Translations under genes and position numbers: made by a program
Notes under the pieces: model-generated
Seen by the model: only the letters and a program-made list of their open reading frames with translations
The model's database searches: none
What the model was told of the DNA's origin: nothing
DNA from: Archivesica marissinica
Taxonomy: Eukaryota; Mollusca; Bivalvia; Venerida; Vesicomyidae
Assembly: GCA_014843695.1 (NCBI GenBank)
Contig: CM026400.1
Location: forward strand, 36,502,234 to 36,566,233
Direction: 5' to 3'
DNA length: 64,000 bases
Shown: positions 16,513 to 26,918 of the stretch, piece by piece
Layout of the letters: every line of letters starts with the position of its first letter
Numbering within the stretch: position 1 is the first letter of the stretch

Positions 16513-17004
16513 TATTATAGAAGGTATGAAGATAGCAAAGCAATAACTAAAAAAACAAATATGGCTTGTCCTAGGGCTTGGTGTGACAAACCGATCGATC
16601 GTACCGGGCTAATACGACACCACGTCTACATCGAATCAGAGGCCAAAGTAGTGTGTTGGGAACCACACAATCATAATAGTGCAGTCCCCTCAACCACCAG
16701 GATCCTCTTCTCCGGCTTACAGGATGCCACCCACGGCAAACAGGCGGCTCCCTTTTTGGGGGAGTTGCACCCCTCTGCAGGGAGATACAGCCGGCATTTT
16801 TTATCCCACCCCCCGGCAAGGGGCCTTTTTGCGATGTAATGTTGCTTTAAGCTAGGACATAATTTATGGGAAATGTCCACTTTAAGCATATCGAGCTTCA
16901 CCTCTGAATATTCCTAGTTTGGCCCAATATTTGGCGACTCCAAGTAGTAAATACTATTATGTTAATGGGATGGGTTAAATATCCTTAGTTACTTCGAAAT
17001 AAAG
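16513..17004. other. Unassigned GC-richer segment between repeats
   Basis: The 109-codon plus-strand frame at 16510-16839 begins in the minisatellite and reads into this GC-richer, C-rich segment. I recognise no domain, splice pattern or repeat termini. It is probably a fragment of an interspersed element, but there is no positive evidence for any class. Confidence 0.3.
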
Positions 17005-17016
17005 TATGTTTTACAT

Positions 17017-17250
17017 TAGTTTATACAAATTTATTTTAGCTCGATTGTGAAACAAGTTCTTACAACTTATATTTATCACTCTCGAGACCTCATTCCTGAT
17101 GGAATCCATCGCCACGAGGGAAAGAGAAGAGGCAACGTGGAATTTAAATGCCTTGCCTAAGGGCACAATCGTAACGGCTTCAGCAGGGCTCGAACTCTGG
17201 ACCTTTCGCACCTGAAGCGAATGCGCATCCACTGAGCTATCACGACTTCC
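17017..17250 (-). mobile_element. tRNA-derived SINE, family A (complete copy)
   Basis: Read on the minus strand, this starts with a tRNA-like head: A-box-like TAGCTCAGTGGATGCG, anticodon-loop-like TTCAGGT and B-box-like GAGTTCGAGCCC. The body contains CCCTTAGGCAAGGCATTTAA and the tail is AT-rich, ending near AAATTTGTATAAACTA. A 12-bp direct repeat, TATGTTTTACAT, flanks it at 17005-17016 and 17251-17262, the expected target-site duplication. Other copies are at 19632-20228 and 41662-41916. It is non-coding and pol III promoter-like. Confidence 0.9.
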
Positions 17251-17262
17251 TATGTTTTACAT

Positions 17263-17944
17263 AATGTGTTGTGGAGGAAATATATTTTTTAGGATGGTAA
17301 TTTATTGCGATTCCTGACAATTTTATGTGTGCATTGCTAAACCTTCTCCTGTGTATTTTCATTGGGCCAAGGGTTCTACAGCTGTATTGGCAGGCTCCAG
17401 GCATTTCCATGTTTGAATTTACTAATAAATAAATAATTCAGCAATTTACTCAAACAATCTTCGTTATTTAAAAGTGGACGTTGTATAATAGTGAACCTGA
17501 TCGTAATGATTGTGTGAACCACATTTGCAAGCAACATAGATCCAGATCAGCTGGGGCATAACACTGGCGTCTGATCAAGATCTAAGTTGTTTGCTATTCA
17601 GCCATGTGTTTTAGCTCTACTATCCAAACAGCAAACAGCATAGAGCTTGATCAGACTGCATGTTATGTTTGCAAAAGTGATTTTATCAGCCGCTAGCGTG
17701 CAAATGGTTAATCCTAAGTTTGTAGTATCATTGTAAAAGTTCTTAGAATATCGGGTCTCAATGAGGATAATACATAGTGGGGGCTTGTTTTCTATGGTCC
17801 AGCACAGCGACATTGATGGCCAATAGCTCTGCAGTGTAGAGGGATAGTTTATCAGTTAACCTTTCTACAAATGTGTAGTTTTCTCATGGAATTACCACTG
17901 CAGCAGCTAGTTTTCCTGAATTGGGGCATTTTGAATCATCTGTA
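17263..17944. other. Intergenic stretch with degenerate TTAA-MITE remnant
   Basis: No gene is seen. Between about 17490 and 17711 lie motifs (CATAGATCCAGATCAGCTG and GCAAACAGCATAGAGC) shared with the TTAA-flanked MITEs at 19240-19374 and 62454-62656, so this is a decayed relative. Termini are not resolvable. Confidence 0.45.
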
Positions 17945-18112
17945 TAAATCTGTAATTTTTATATACCTGTATATGAATCTGTAATTTGTATCTACAATGT
18001 ATATGAATCTGTCTGTAATTTTTATCTACAATGTATATGAATCTGTAATTTTTATCTACAATGTATATGAATCTGTAATTTTTATCTACAAGGTATATGA
18101 ATCTGTAATTTT
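17945..18112. repeat. Short tandem repeat, about 30-38 bp unit
   Basis: About five copies of a unit containing TATATGAATCTGTAATTTT and TATCTACAATG, with small length changes between copies. No coding potential. Confidence 0.85.
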
Positions 18113-18173
18113 AATTTAATGAGGTACAGTAAATCAGATTTCATCACTTTTACTGATAAGGCCAGTATCAACA

Positions 18174-18415
18174 TCTGAAGTCTGCTATCTGCATTTCCCC
18201 GAGACCGCATGACTCCGCATGTCTGAAGTCTGCTATCTGTATTTCCCTGAGACCGCATGACTCCGCATGTCTGAAGTCTGCTATCTGCATTTCCCCGAGA
18301 CCGCATGACTCCGCATGACTGAAGTCTGCTATCTGTATTTCCCTGAGACCGCATGACTCCGCATGACTGAAGTCTGCTATCTGCATTTCCCTGAGACCGC
18401 ATGACTCCGCATGTT
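18174..18415. repeat. Minisatellite, 48 bp x 5
   Basis: Five copies of a 48-bp unit with TGAAGTCTGCTATCTG, TTTCCCCGAGACC and GCATGACTCCGCATG. The period is a multiple of three, so the minus-strand frames covering it stay open as peptide repeats and are artefacts. Confidence 0.92.
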
Positions 18416-18491
18416 TCTGAGCACCAAAAGGTAGGGCAGGTTATTGAAGCAGGCCTTGATAAAGTCCCCGGTCCCAAGGATGGCATTCACT

Positions 18492-18576
18492 GGATTACCA
18501 TAATGCCTAGTTTGAACCCTGGATTACCATAATGCCTAGTTTGAACCCTGGATTACCATAAAGCCTAGTTTAAACC
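18492..18576. repeat. Tandem repeat, 29 bp x 3
   Basis: Three consecutive copies of a unit starting GGATTACCATAATGCCTAG followed by TTTGAACCCT; the last copy has diverged. Confidence 0.9.
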
Positions 18577-18582
18577 ATGGCC

Positions 18583-19235
18583 CAATATTTGACAGAGGTA
18601 CACCCGCCTTCGCTGTCAACATATCCTGGGGTGGAGCTTATGGCTCCCAGAGCAAGTCTGAGGGCTTTCTTTTGGACAGTTTTTTAAGTTCAGATGTGAC
18701 AGCACAATCATAGATTTGAACACCATAATCTATCTTAGAACGCATAAACCAGTCGAATGAATTGGATTGAATGTGCAAACTTAGATCCAGATCAGCCATC
18801 TGATATGACTAAGCTGTGTGCAAAAGCGACTTTGAGGCTTAAGAGGCTGTTCTTATCTGATCCAAAGTCTGTGCTTCTTGGCATCCTCATGACATTTAAG
18901 TCTTTTTTCCACCGGGTACCAAAATCCTTAATGTGTTGCATGAAAGATAACCTAGTGAAAGATAACCTATCGTCCAAAAGACCTAAAAATCTTGTAACTC
19001 TTTCAAATTTAATTAGTGTAAATAAAAACACCCACCTAAGCTAATGTTCAAATTGTGCTGTTTCTGATTCCTAAATAAAACTCTTGTTTTTGTTTCAGAA
19101 ATTTTGAATCCCCAGTTTGTGTCCCATCACCATAGAGTCCAATCCAGCTTGTGCCTTCTGAACTAGCTTGACCAAGTTGGATCCCATAACTATTTTACGT
19201 ATCGATGAAGAAAGATATGTAAGACCAGCATCCAA
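18583..19235 (-). pseudogene. Decayed non-LTR retrotransposon (LINE) reverse transcriptase fragment
   Basis: Minus-strand translation gives reverse-transcriptase/thumb signatures of Jockey/CR1-like LINEs in the expected order. VTRFLGLLDDRLSF and TDFGSDKNSLLSL lie at about 18.8-19.0 kb. RSKIDYGVQIYD lies near 18.7 kb, and VQKKALRLALGAISSTPGY lies at about 18.6 kb. Intact elements have motifs of the form FLGxxFDxRLxW, RSKLDYG and KALRLALGA in this order. Frameshifts separate the pieces, and a MITE-like piece of about 70 bp (18765-18837) splits the block after SLL. The fragment is truncated at both ends and cannot make a functional enzyme. The clade assignment is from memory of motifs only. Confidence 0.7.
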
Positions 19236-19239
19236 TTAA

Positions 19240-19374
19240 CCCATTTCATTCTGGATACATTTAAAGGCTTTTGCAAACATAGATCCAGATCAGCTGCAAT
19301 GTCTTAGTGTCTTAGCAAGATCTGAATGGCAAATAGCATAGAGCATGATCAGACGGCATCCAGAATAAAACTGC
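19240..19374. mobile_element. TTAA-flanked MITE
   Basis: TTAA is present on both sides (19236-19239 and 19375-19378). The outer bases differ, but ATTCTGGAT at the left end is inverted as ATCCAGAAT at the right end. The interior carries CATAGATCCAGATCAGCTG, shared with the MITE at 62454-62656. TTAA duplication is typical of piggyBac and Kolobok transposons, so this is likely non-autonomous, mobilised in trans. It has no coding capacity. Confidence 0.6.
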
Positions 19375-19631
19375 TTAAATTAATAATGTGCACTGGGAGT
19401 AATGTGCAAGTTATAAATTGTATAAACAGTATGGTAATGTCACAGGAATGCATACTAGTGGATGCTAATCTTGAATTTTGCTGCTCAGTACTTCTAAAGG
19501 AGATGCTATAATGTAACTGTTGAATGCTGAAAAAGAAACAGCTCAGGTGGCAAGGAACGCTTAACTCTTTCCCTCATAGAAGCACCTCTCGAAGCCATTA
19601 CCAATACGACATACATCGACAATGTAGTAGC

Positions 19632-20228
19632 TGTGATAGTGCAGTGGTAGCATGTTCGCTTCAGGTGCGAAAGGCCCAGAGATCAAGTGTGCCCTTAGGC
19701 AAGGCATTTAAATTCCACATCGTGATGGAAATCCATTAAGAATGAGGTCTCGAGAATGATCAGGGCCGTCGCTGGAGCTATTTTGATGAGACGCACGGCC
19801 AAATATAATTGTTTGTCGAGTGAGCATAGCGAGCGAGTACGCTAGGGGGGTTCCGGGGCTCGAACCCGTGACCATCAGTGATGATAGGTTACAGTGGTAT
19901 ACAAGTCAGCGACCTTAACCACTCGACCGCGGAGGCGGACTTTCAATTAAACAAGCACGTAAAATAGCACATACTAAAGTTCGAGATGCACCATATTTGC
20001 AATGGGCTCAATTATTCCACCACTACACACATCACGGCGTCTATGTATCCCGACTACCCCCCCCCCCCCTTCCCCGAGGTTTTATTGCATTTTTGGAGTT
20101 TTCATTTTCTGAGACCAACGATACGCACGTGCGTACTTGCGTATGCCCAGCGACGGGCCTGATGATTAATATAATATAAGTTGTAAGAACTTGTTTCACA
20201 ATCGAGCTAAAATAAATTTGTATAAACT
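19632..20228 (+). mobile_element. tRNA-derived SINE, family A, split by a nested element
   Basis: Head and body at 19632-19760 and tail at about 20162-20228 match the SINE at 17017-17250. An 11-bp direct repeat, AATGTAGTAGC, flanks it (19621-19631 and 20229-20239). The matching MITE at 52.4 kb has this site once, uninterrupted, which confirms the duplication. The B-box region has decayed compared with the other copies. Confidence 0.85.
19761..20161. mobile_element. 401-bp TIR element nested in the SINE, carrying a tRNA-like core
   Basis: The termini are inverted repeats, CAGGGCCGTCGCTGG at the left and CCAGCGACGGGCCTG at the right, with one mismatch. A 5-bp direct repeat ATGAT flanks it (19756-19760 and 20162-20166). 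The minus strand of about 19855-19936 is tRNA-like: GTCGAGTGGTTAAGG as A box and GGTTCGAGCCCC as B box, Ser/Leu-type in look. A long C tract lies near 20.06 kb. There is no transposase. The 5-bp target duplication does not let me name the superfamily; a hAT relative is possible. Confidence 0.75.
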
Positions 20229-20247
20229 AATGTAGTAGCGAAATCAA

Positions 20248-21840
20248 TTTTCATAATAAAGGCCATAATCTCATGTAATCCCAGTAATATCCATGGAGGT
20301 GGGATAGATATGGCGACTACTTATCCACTGCATGATAGCTAGATGGCTGTCATATGTATGGAGATATAATAGTATATTAACCTAACTCTCTATGCAGTCC
20401 CAGTAATATATATGGATATATGGTGACTACTTATCCACTGCATGATAGCTAAATGGCTGTCGTTTGTATAGAGATATAATAGTATATTAACCTAAATCTC
20501 TATGTATATATGTATGTTCCATTAATGTCAAACCCCTTGCGGGGATGTAGACATGTTTTCCTGGGCAACCTTAGCCGACCTAAGTGGGTAACCAGTACTA
20601 AGCAATGTATGTGAGGTGCCTTGCTCAATGACACTACATACGTGGCCTTACCGAGTATCGAACCCAGGAATGATCGATTCCAAATCCGACACTCTACCAC
20701 TGATGCCACACTATGAAGGAAAGGGTTAAATGGCTATCGTTTGTATGGAGATATAATAGTATATTAACCTAAATCTCTATGAAGAAAAGGGTTAATGGCT
20801 GTCGTTTGTATGGAGATATAATAGTATATTAACCTAAATCTCTATGAAGGAAAGGGTTAATGGCTGTCGATTGTATGTAGATATAATAGCATATTAACCT
20901 AAATCTCTATGAAGGAAAGGGTTAATGGCTGTTGTTTGTATGGAGATATAATAGTATATTAACCTAAATCTCTATGAAGGAAAGGGTTAATGGCTGTCGT
21001 TTGTATGTAGATATAATAGCATATTAACCTAAATCTCTATGAAGGAAAGGGTTAATGGCTGTCGTTTGTATGGAGATATAATAGTATATTAACCTAAATC
21101 TCTATGAAGGAAAAGGTTAATGGTTGTTGTTTGTATGGAGATATAATAGTACCGGTATATTAACCTAAATCTCTATGAAGGAAAGGCTTAAATGGCTGTC
21201 GTATGTATGTAGATATAATAGTATATTAACCTAAAGCTCTATGAAGGAAAGGGTTAAATGGCTGTTGTTTGTAGGGAGATATAATAGTATATTAACCTAA
21301 ATCTATGAAGGAAAGGGTTAAATGGCTGTCGTTTGTATGGAGATATAATAGTATATTAACCTAAATCTCTATGAAGGAAAGGGTTAAATGGCTGTCGTTT
21401 GTATGTAGATATAATAGCATATTAACCTAAATATCTATAAAGGAAAGGGTTAATGGCTGTCGTTTGTATGTAGATATAATAGCATATTAACCTAAATCTC
21501 TATGAAGGAAAGGGTTAATGGCTGTCGTTTGTATGTAGATATAATAGTATATTAACCTAAATCTCTATGAAGGAAAGGGTTAATGGCTGTCGTTTGTATG
21601 TAGATATAATAGTATATTAACCTAAATCTCTATGAAGGAAAGGGTTAATGGCTGTCGTTTGTATGTAGATATAATAGTTATTAACCTAAATCTCTATGAA
21701 GGAAAGGGTTAAATGGCTGTCGTTTGTATGTAGATATAATAGTATATTAACCTAAATCTCTATGAAGGAAAGGGTAAATGGGTTGTTTGTATGGAGATAT
21801 ATAGCATATTAACCTAAATCTCTATGAAGTAAAGGGCTAA
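20248..21840. repeat. Minisatellite, 65 bp unit, derived from a MITE end
   Basis: About 20 units made of GGAAAGGGTTAA, TGGCTGTCGTTTGTATG, AGATATAATAGTATATTAAC and CTAAATCTCTATGAA. The reverse complement of this unit is the first 65 bp of the intact MITE at 52.23 kb. The first units, before 20.5 kb, still carry extra MITE interior with a CCATGGAGGTGGGATAG-like block. Confidence 0.9.
20506..20709 (-). mobile_element. tRNA-derived SINE, family D
   Basis: On the minus strand it begins GTGTGGCATCAGTGGTAGAG (A-box region), with GGGTTCGATACTC as B box. Its 3' end has ACATCCCCGCAAGGGGTTTG followed by ACATTAATGGAA. It sits inside the 65-bp array, between CTATG on the left and CTATG on the right, a possible short target duplication. 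A 3' fragment of the same family is at 23244-23288. Confidence 0.75.
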
Positions 21841-22500
21841 AAAACTTCCAGTTTCTTCTCCAATCTTTTATCTTGCCAAAAGTTTACTCTTGATTTTGAT
21901 TTTAATGTCAATAACGATTTGTTTATACCAAAGACCAAACTCTTAAATTATCTTGTTTTAAAAACAGACGTAATGACATTTAACTTGTGGAGCAATGTGG
22001 CCCAGTGGTCAAGACTCTAGATCCAGATCATAATACATTCGACTCCCACTCGAGCCGCATTTGTTTACTTGAGCAAGAAATGTTATCCATAATTGCTTAA
22101 GTACTGGTGGTCCCAGGAAGCGGACTTTAGAGTAATTCTATAAGCTGCCAGTTTCCGTAGTAATCAAGCTAAAATAATTAGTATAGAACAACTAAGCTTG
22201 CAAACTTTGGATGTGAAATACAGAATTTAAAAAAGTGCTAACAAGATTTGTAAAAATATTTGTTTAAATCCAAAATGAAGCAACTGCCCCTTATATTAAT
22301 TAGTCTTTTCATTATTAATGCCGTTTTTACAAATTTCCAAAATTCCCTGACTTTTGCCCAATTTTAAATTACAAAATCCCCCCCGACTGAAACCCTGTAT
22401 AATACACAAGTGTTAACTAAACGCCCAAATGGTTCACCAGCAGCGAGGGTAAATAAGCTCAATCATCATCATACACATTTAACCTTTTATAGATGATTCA
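21841..22500. other. Intergenic stretch, nothing recognised
   Basis: AT-rich sequence with no frame longer than about 60 codons. A tRNA-like trace near 22.0 kb (GGCCCAGTGGTCAAGACTCTA) suggests a decayed SINE head, without a clear B box or tail. Confidence 0.3.
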
Positions 22501-22980
22501 AGCAGTGTACAAGCTCTAACAGAATACAAGTGTTGCAGAGAGCAGTGTACAAGCTCTAACAGAATACAAGTGTTGCAGAGAGCAGTGTACAAGCTCTAAC
22601 AGAATACAAGCATTGCAGAGAGCAGTGTACAAGCTCTAACAGAATACAAGTGTTGCAGAGAGCAGTGTACAAGCTCTAACAGAATACAAGTGTTGCAGAG
22701 AGCAGTGTACAAGCTCTAACAGAATACAAGCATTGCAGAGAGCAGTGTACAAGCTCTAACAGAATACAAGCATTGCAGAGAGCAGTGTACAAGCTCTAAC
22801 AGAATACAAGTGTTGCAGAGAGCAGTGTACAAGCTCTAACAGAATACAAGTGTTGCAGAGAGCAGTGTACAAGCTCTAACAGAATACAAGCATTGCAGAG
22901 AGCAGTGCACAAGCTCTAACAGAATACAAGCATTGCAGAGAGCAGTGTACAAGCTCTAACAGAAAACAAGTGTTGCAGAG
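22501..22980. repeat. Minisatellite, 40 bp x 12
   Basis: Exactly twelve 40-bp units: AGCAGTGTACAAGCTCTAAC, then AGAATACAAG and either TGTTGCAGAG or CATTGCAGAG. The two variants alternate irregularly (T T C T T C C T T C C T), which suggests amplification of multi-unit blocks. Confidence 0.97.
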
Positions 22981-23079
22981 GCGTATCCAGGTAAACACCA
23001 AGGGGGGTGCTTAGTAACACTAGCCTCGGGCAGCAAAGTTGGCCAATTCTAGGGAGTCTGTGGGTATGCTCTCAGAAAA

Positions 23080-23670
23080 TGTTGAAAAACTGAATACCAA
23101 ATGTTGCAATGATGGTGCAATATCCTGGTACATATGGCATAAAATGAGGGCACAATTTCTTGGTACAATTTTTACATAGTATAAAATAGGGCGCAATTTC
23201 CTGGTACACAAGGTATAAAATGATGCAATTTCTATCTATCTATCTCCCTTTATGTCAAACCCCTCGCGGGGACGTAGACATGTTCCTGGTACACATGGTA
23301 GATATAAAATTAAGGTGCAATTTCCTGGTGCATATGGTATAAAATGAGGGTGCAATTTCCTGGTGCATATGGTATAAAATGAGGGTGCAATTTCCTGGTA
23401 CAAAATGAGTGTGTAATGTCCAGGTACAAGATGAGGGTGTAATGTCCAGGTACAAGATGAGGGTGCCATTTCCTGGTACAAAATGAGGGTGCAATTTCCT
23501 GGTACAAAATGAGGGCGCAATTTCCTGGAACACATGGTATAAAATGTGGGTGCATTTTATGGAACACATGGTATAAAATGAGGGCGCAATTTCCTGGTAC
23601 ATATGGTATCAAATGAGGGCGCAATTTCCTGGTACATATGGTATCAAATGAGGGCGCAATTTCCCGCACT
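23080..23670. repeat. Degenerate minisatellite, about 28-38 bp unit, with SINE-D fragment
   Basis: About 14 imperfect copies of a unit with GCAATTTCCTGGTACA and ATGGTATAAAATGAGGG. At 23244-23288 the array is broken by the 3' end of SINE family D (CAAACCCCTCGCGGGGACG) beside a short TCTA microsatellite. The minus-strand Cys/His-rich frames are repeat artefacts. Confidence 0.85.
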
Positions 23671-24167
23671 GGATAGGCCTACGACCACAACATGGCGTGG
23701 ATTCCAAACATCATATTCTTTATGTAATGGGGCTAAACATACCAGTGATACAATAAAATAATAGTCTATGGTAAATACATGATAACACACACTATTGAGC
23801 ATAATTGCATTCCACGCGATTCTACAACATAGATATACATAGTTAATATAAATAGTTCCTGAAATTTGAAACAGGTATTTCTTACCACACTGTATTCATA
23901 TCTCTTTTTTCTTCCTCATAGTAAACAGTTTCTACACGTCCATCTCGTGTAAAAGTTAGATCGCCAATGGTAATAAGGCCTACCCAGAGAAACCGTCAGG
24001 AATGTTGGTGAGAAATAGTTACTCAACTACGATAATTGTATTTATTGTTAGCCAATGCATTTAAACCTTGCATATAATCCCCCATTGTGAGACATGGAAC
24101 AGATAAAATGATTGAACACAATACATTCACTCAGTTGCATGACAAGTGTTCACCATAAGGCATATTG
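23671..24167. other. Intergenic stretch, nothing recognised
   Basis: AT-rich, no frame of note, no repeat termini seen. Confidence 0.3.
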
Positions 24168-24337
24168 CATAGATACGCCCCATACATACGTTCTGGACTG
24201 CGCCGCCTGTCAATCATAATCGTCACTGATTGTTTGTCAATAACAACTTAACCATAGATACGCCCCATACATACGTTCTGGACTGCGCCGCCTGTCAATC
24301 ATAATCGTCACTGATTGTTCGGCAGTAACACGTTAAC
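24168..24337. repeat. Tandem duplication, 85 bp x 2
   Basis: Two copies, starting at 24168 and 24253, share CATAGATACGCCCCATACAT and CGCCGCCTGTCAATCATAAT with few differences. Confidence 0.9.
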
Positions 24338-24384
24338 CAATGGGCCACATTAGCTGCGGGTTTGACATTGCTGTAAGATATATA

Positions 24385-24690
24385 GGTACTGTACCCGTCG
24401 CTCATATGGGTAACCGGTAGCGACGATAAATAAACATAAAACACACCAAAATGTACCCGTCTGACCCTAATAAAATTAACAGTCTTTCAGATGGGACGTT
24501 AAACCGAGGTCTCGTGTCGGTGCTTTACACCGTGCACGTAAAAGAATCAGAGGAGATTCTGGAATGGGTCTCTGTCTGTATCATGCACTATCCTCCAAAA
24601 TCTAAAATAACTAATCTCTTCAGGAGGCGTCGCTCATATGGGCAACCGGTAGCGACGATAAATAAACGTAAAAACACACACCTGTACACG
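24385..24690 (+). mobile_element. SINE family C, truncated copy with duplicated 3' tail
   Basis: The body at 24478-24690 carries GATGGGACGTTAAACCGAGG and GTGCACGTAAAAGAATCAGA, a block seen in many invertebrate tRNA-SINEs. The 3' tail has GGCAACCGGTAGCGACGATA then AATAAACGT. A second copy of the tail lies at 24394-24440, before the body. The tRNA-like head is missing, so the copy is 5'-truncated. Other copies are at 25655-25925 and 40790-41055. Confidence 0.7.
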
Positions 24691-24840
24691 GTCAACCCGT
24701 ACACTGGTCAACTACCTAACCTTATGTCGCAGTACCCCTGACTGTCGTACGCGCCGATTTTCGATTGCAAATTGGCAAATATTTGGCATGTATACTAGCG
24801 GGGAAAAGTAACTGTGCATGCCTAAATGTGTTATAAAAAT

Positions 24841-25078
24841 GTAAACTTTATTTATTTTACAACGATTGCTAAACACGTTTTAACAACTTATATTAATCAC
24901 TCTCGTTGGCGCCGATGAAAGCGTATACGTATGTGGTCAGATGGGAGGAAACTGGAGTACCCAGAGAAAACCCACATGTACGATTTGGCGATCACCGTAC
25001 CATCTAACATACGAGGATCGAATCCGGGTTACATTGGTGAGAAGCAAGCGCGCTAACCACTGCGCTAATCGGACAGTC
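24841..25078 (-). mobile_element. tRNA-derived SINE, family B (V-SINE-like core)
   Basis: On the minus strand the head has TTAGCGCAGTGGTTAGCGCG (A box) and GGATTCGATCC-type B box. The central block, GGGTTTTCTCTGGGTACTCC followed by GTTTCCTCCC, resembles the conserved core of V-SINEs. The tail GAGAGTGATTAATATAAGTT is shared with SINE family A. A better-preserved copy is at 27862-28112. RUDI-type V-SINEs are reported in molluscs; I have not compared with them directly. Confidence 0.8.
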
Positions 25079-25650
25079 AATTATTTATGTTATTTAATCG
25101 CAATTGCAATTCATTTCCCGCGTTATGGAATCAATAAGCTCAGTGCGGGAGTGACTGAAACACAGCAGGGGTCAATATCGAGTTCACAAAGTGATTACTC
25201 GATATATTTACTAGATTCTGAGAATGGCCGTCTTAAAGCTGATTTCATAATTGTTTTCAAGATATGTATTGTTATATATATTTATTGTCATTAATTGTGT
25301 CATTCCCCTTTTCTACTCTACTTATACTCTTTATTTCCTCATATGATTTGTATATATGTTGAGTGCGTCATAGTATATTAACTTTTGGTAAAAGAGTTCT
25401 CTCGTAAAATAAATCGTTATTATTATTATTATTATTATTAAAATGTTTTAACAACATTTCTTAGTAGCATTGTATTATATTATATTATATTATCCGTCTT
25501 GTATTCTAGCTTCATTTTAGACAATAATCGTCAAATTAGTTAGAATTATGATAAAACCGAATATTACCAAACTTGTATGTTAAGCAAATACCAAGTGTCC
25601 AATGTATTCATTGTATATATGCAAACGTATATTATGCAAATACAAGCATT
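25079..25650. other. Intergenic AT-rich stretch with ATT microsatellite
   Basis: No gene recognised. A TTA/ATT microsatellite lies at about 25420-25440, and TATTA repeats follow near 25475-25495. Confidence 0.4.
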
Positions 25651-25654
25651 GTGT

Positions 25655-25925
25655 GTTTTACGTTTATTTATCGTCGCTACCGGTTGCCCATATAAGCGAC
25701 GCCTCCAGAAGAGATTATGTAATATTGTTGGAGGATAGTGCAATGATACAGACATATCAATTCCAGAGTATCCTCTGGTACTTTTACGTGCACGATGTAT
25801 AGCACCGACACGAGACCTCGATTTAAAGTCTCATCTGAAATGATCAGACGGGGGATCGAACCTGCAATCCATGGATTCCCAGTTCATCATGTTAACCACT
25901 GGACTACGTATCCGTCTGTCATGCG
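25655..25925 (-). mobile_element. tRNA-derived SINE, family C, near-complete copy
   Basis: On the minus strand the A-box region is TAGTCCAGTGGTTAAC and the B box is GGTTCGATCCCC. The body has GGTCTCGTGTCGGTGC and GTGCACGTAAAAG, and the tail GGCGTCGCTTATATGGGCAA. It runs opposite to the copy at 24.4-24.7 kb. The conserved core block supports a SINE superfamily, but I cannot assign which one. Confidence 0.75.
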
Positions 25926-26584
25926 AGTTGTGCTGCCTACATGTATTTTAAATGTATACACATTTTATATCGAGTTGCTCCCCTTTGACCTGTATCAATG
26001 TTTCAATGGTTGTATTTATGAGAAATAAAACTATAATCTGACAAAATAAACAAGTGTGGGTTCAAAGTCAAGCAATGACTCGACCAGATACCAACAAATC
26101 AGAAATTGCCTATAATAAATATATATCTGATATAAACCTACTTGCATACAACAATCCATACGTACAACGAAAATGCTAAAGATTTTATTCTTCATATCGA
26201 ATAATTTCAATTTTGTTCCTTATATCCACGCGGTATTTACTGTATTGGAGTTAATTATAAGCACGTTTTAAGCGGCCTGATAGGAGGGTATGTCCCAATC
26301 GTGGATCAACAATCAAAATCAAAGTTTCCGTTTCAAATATCAGATGCCATAATCCGCTGACTACGATATTGGTATCATCAGTACAACCGATGTGTTATAG
26401 TCTTGCATGCGAGACATATTGGATGCACCACCGAGTTATTTGCTCCTACCGAATGAAAGCATAAACTACTTCGAACCCTGGTTTCCAGCACTTTGCATTA
26501 TTATATCGTGTTTTCCTATTGTTTATATTAGCAAATCGATCGCTAGCAAACGGACCCCATAGCCCACTCACACACTCAAAATAC
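25926..26584. other. Intergenic stretch, nothing recognised
   Basis: No supported gene or repeat. Confidence 0.3.
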
Positions 26585-26893
26585 GCTGCTGATACGACCG
26601 AATCGTCAGCATTCACCAAGCTGAACTTTTTATGGATAACTGATACTACCCAGTCGTCAGCATTCACCAAGCTGAACTAGTTATTGATAACTGATACGAC
26701 CCAGTCGTCAGCATTCACAAAGCTGAACTAGTTATGGATAACTGATACGACCCAGTCGTCAGCATTCACAAAGCTGAACTATTTATGGATAACTGATACG
26801 ACCCAGTCGTCAGCATTCACAAAGCTGAACATTGTATGGATAACTGATACGACCCAGTCGTCAGCATTCACAAAGCTGAACTATTTATGGATA
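26585..26893. repeat. Minisatellite, 51 bp x 6
   Basis: Six copies with CAGTCGTCAGCATTCACAAA, GCTGAACTA and TATGGATAACTGATACGACC. The period is 51 bp, a multiple of three, which explains the open minus-strand frame over it. Confidence 0.93.
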
Positions 26894-26918
26894 ACTACTA
26901 CAGACTGTAAGTCACACA

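Larger units (their letters stand above)
19565..21840. mobile_element. Composite: piggyBac-like MITE with nested insertions and an amplified right end
   Basis: The outer layer begins after TTAA (19561-19564) with CTCTTTCCCTCATAGA, the same terminal repeat as the intact 232-bp MITE at 52231-52462. A SINE (19632-20228) is inserted in it, and a 401-bp inverted-repeat element (19761-20161) is inserted in the SINE. The right half continues at 20239 and then turns into about 20 tandem copies of a 65-bp unit made of the MITE terminus. That array is itself interrupted by another SINE (20506-20709). The intact copy at 52.2 kb provides the pre-insertion sequence across the SINE site. Confidence 0.8.

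Noticed and set aside
16510..16839. 109-codon plus-strand frame after the 52-bp minisatellite
   Set aside because: It starts in repeat sequence, overlaps two open frames on the other strand, and contains no recognisable motif.
22501..22980. CRISPR-like regular array
   Set aside because: The unit is a fully repeated 40-mer without unique spacers, in a eukaryotic context. No CRISPR array exists in the window.
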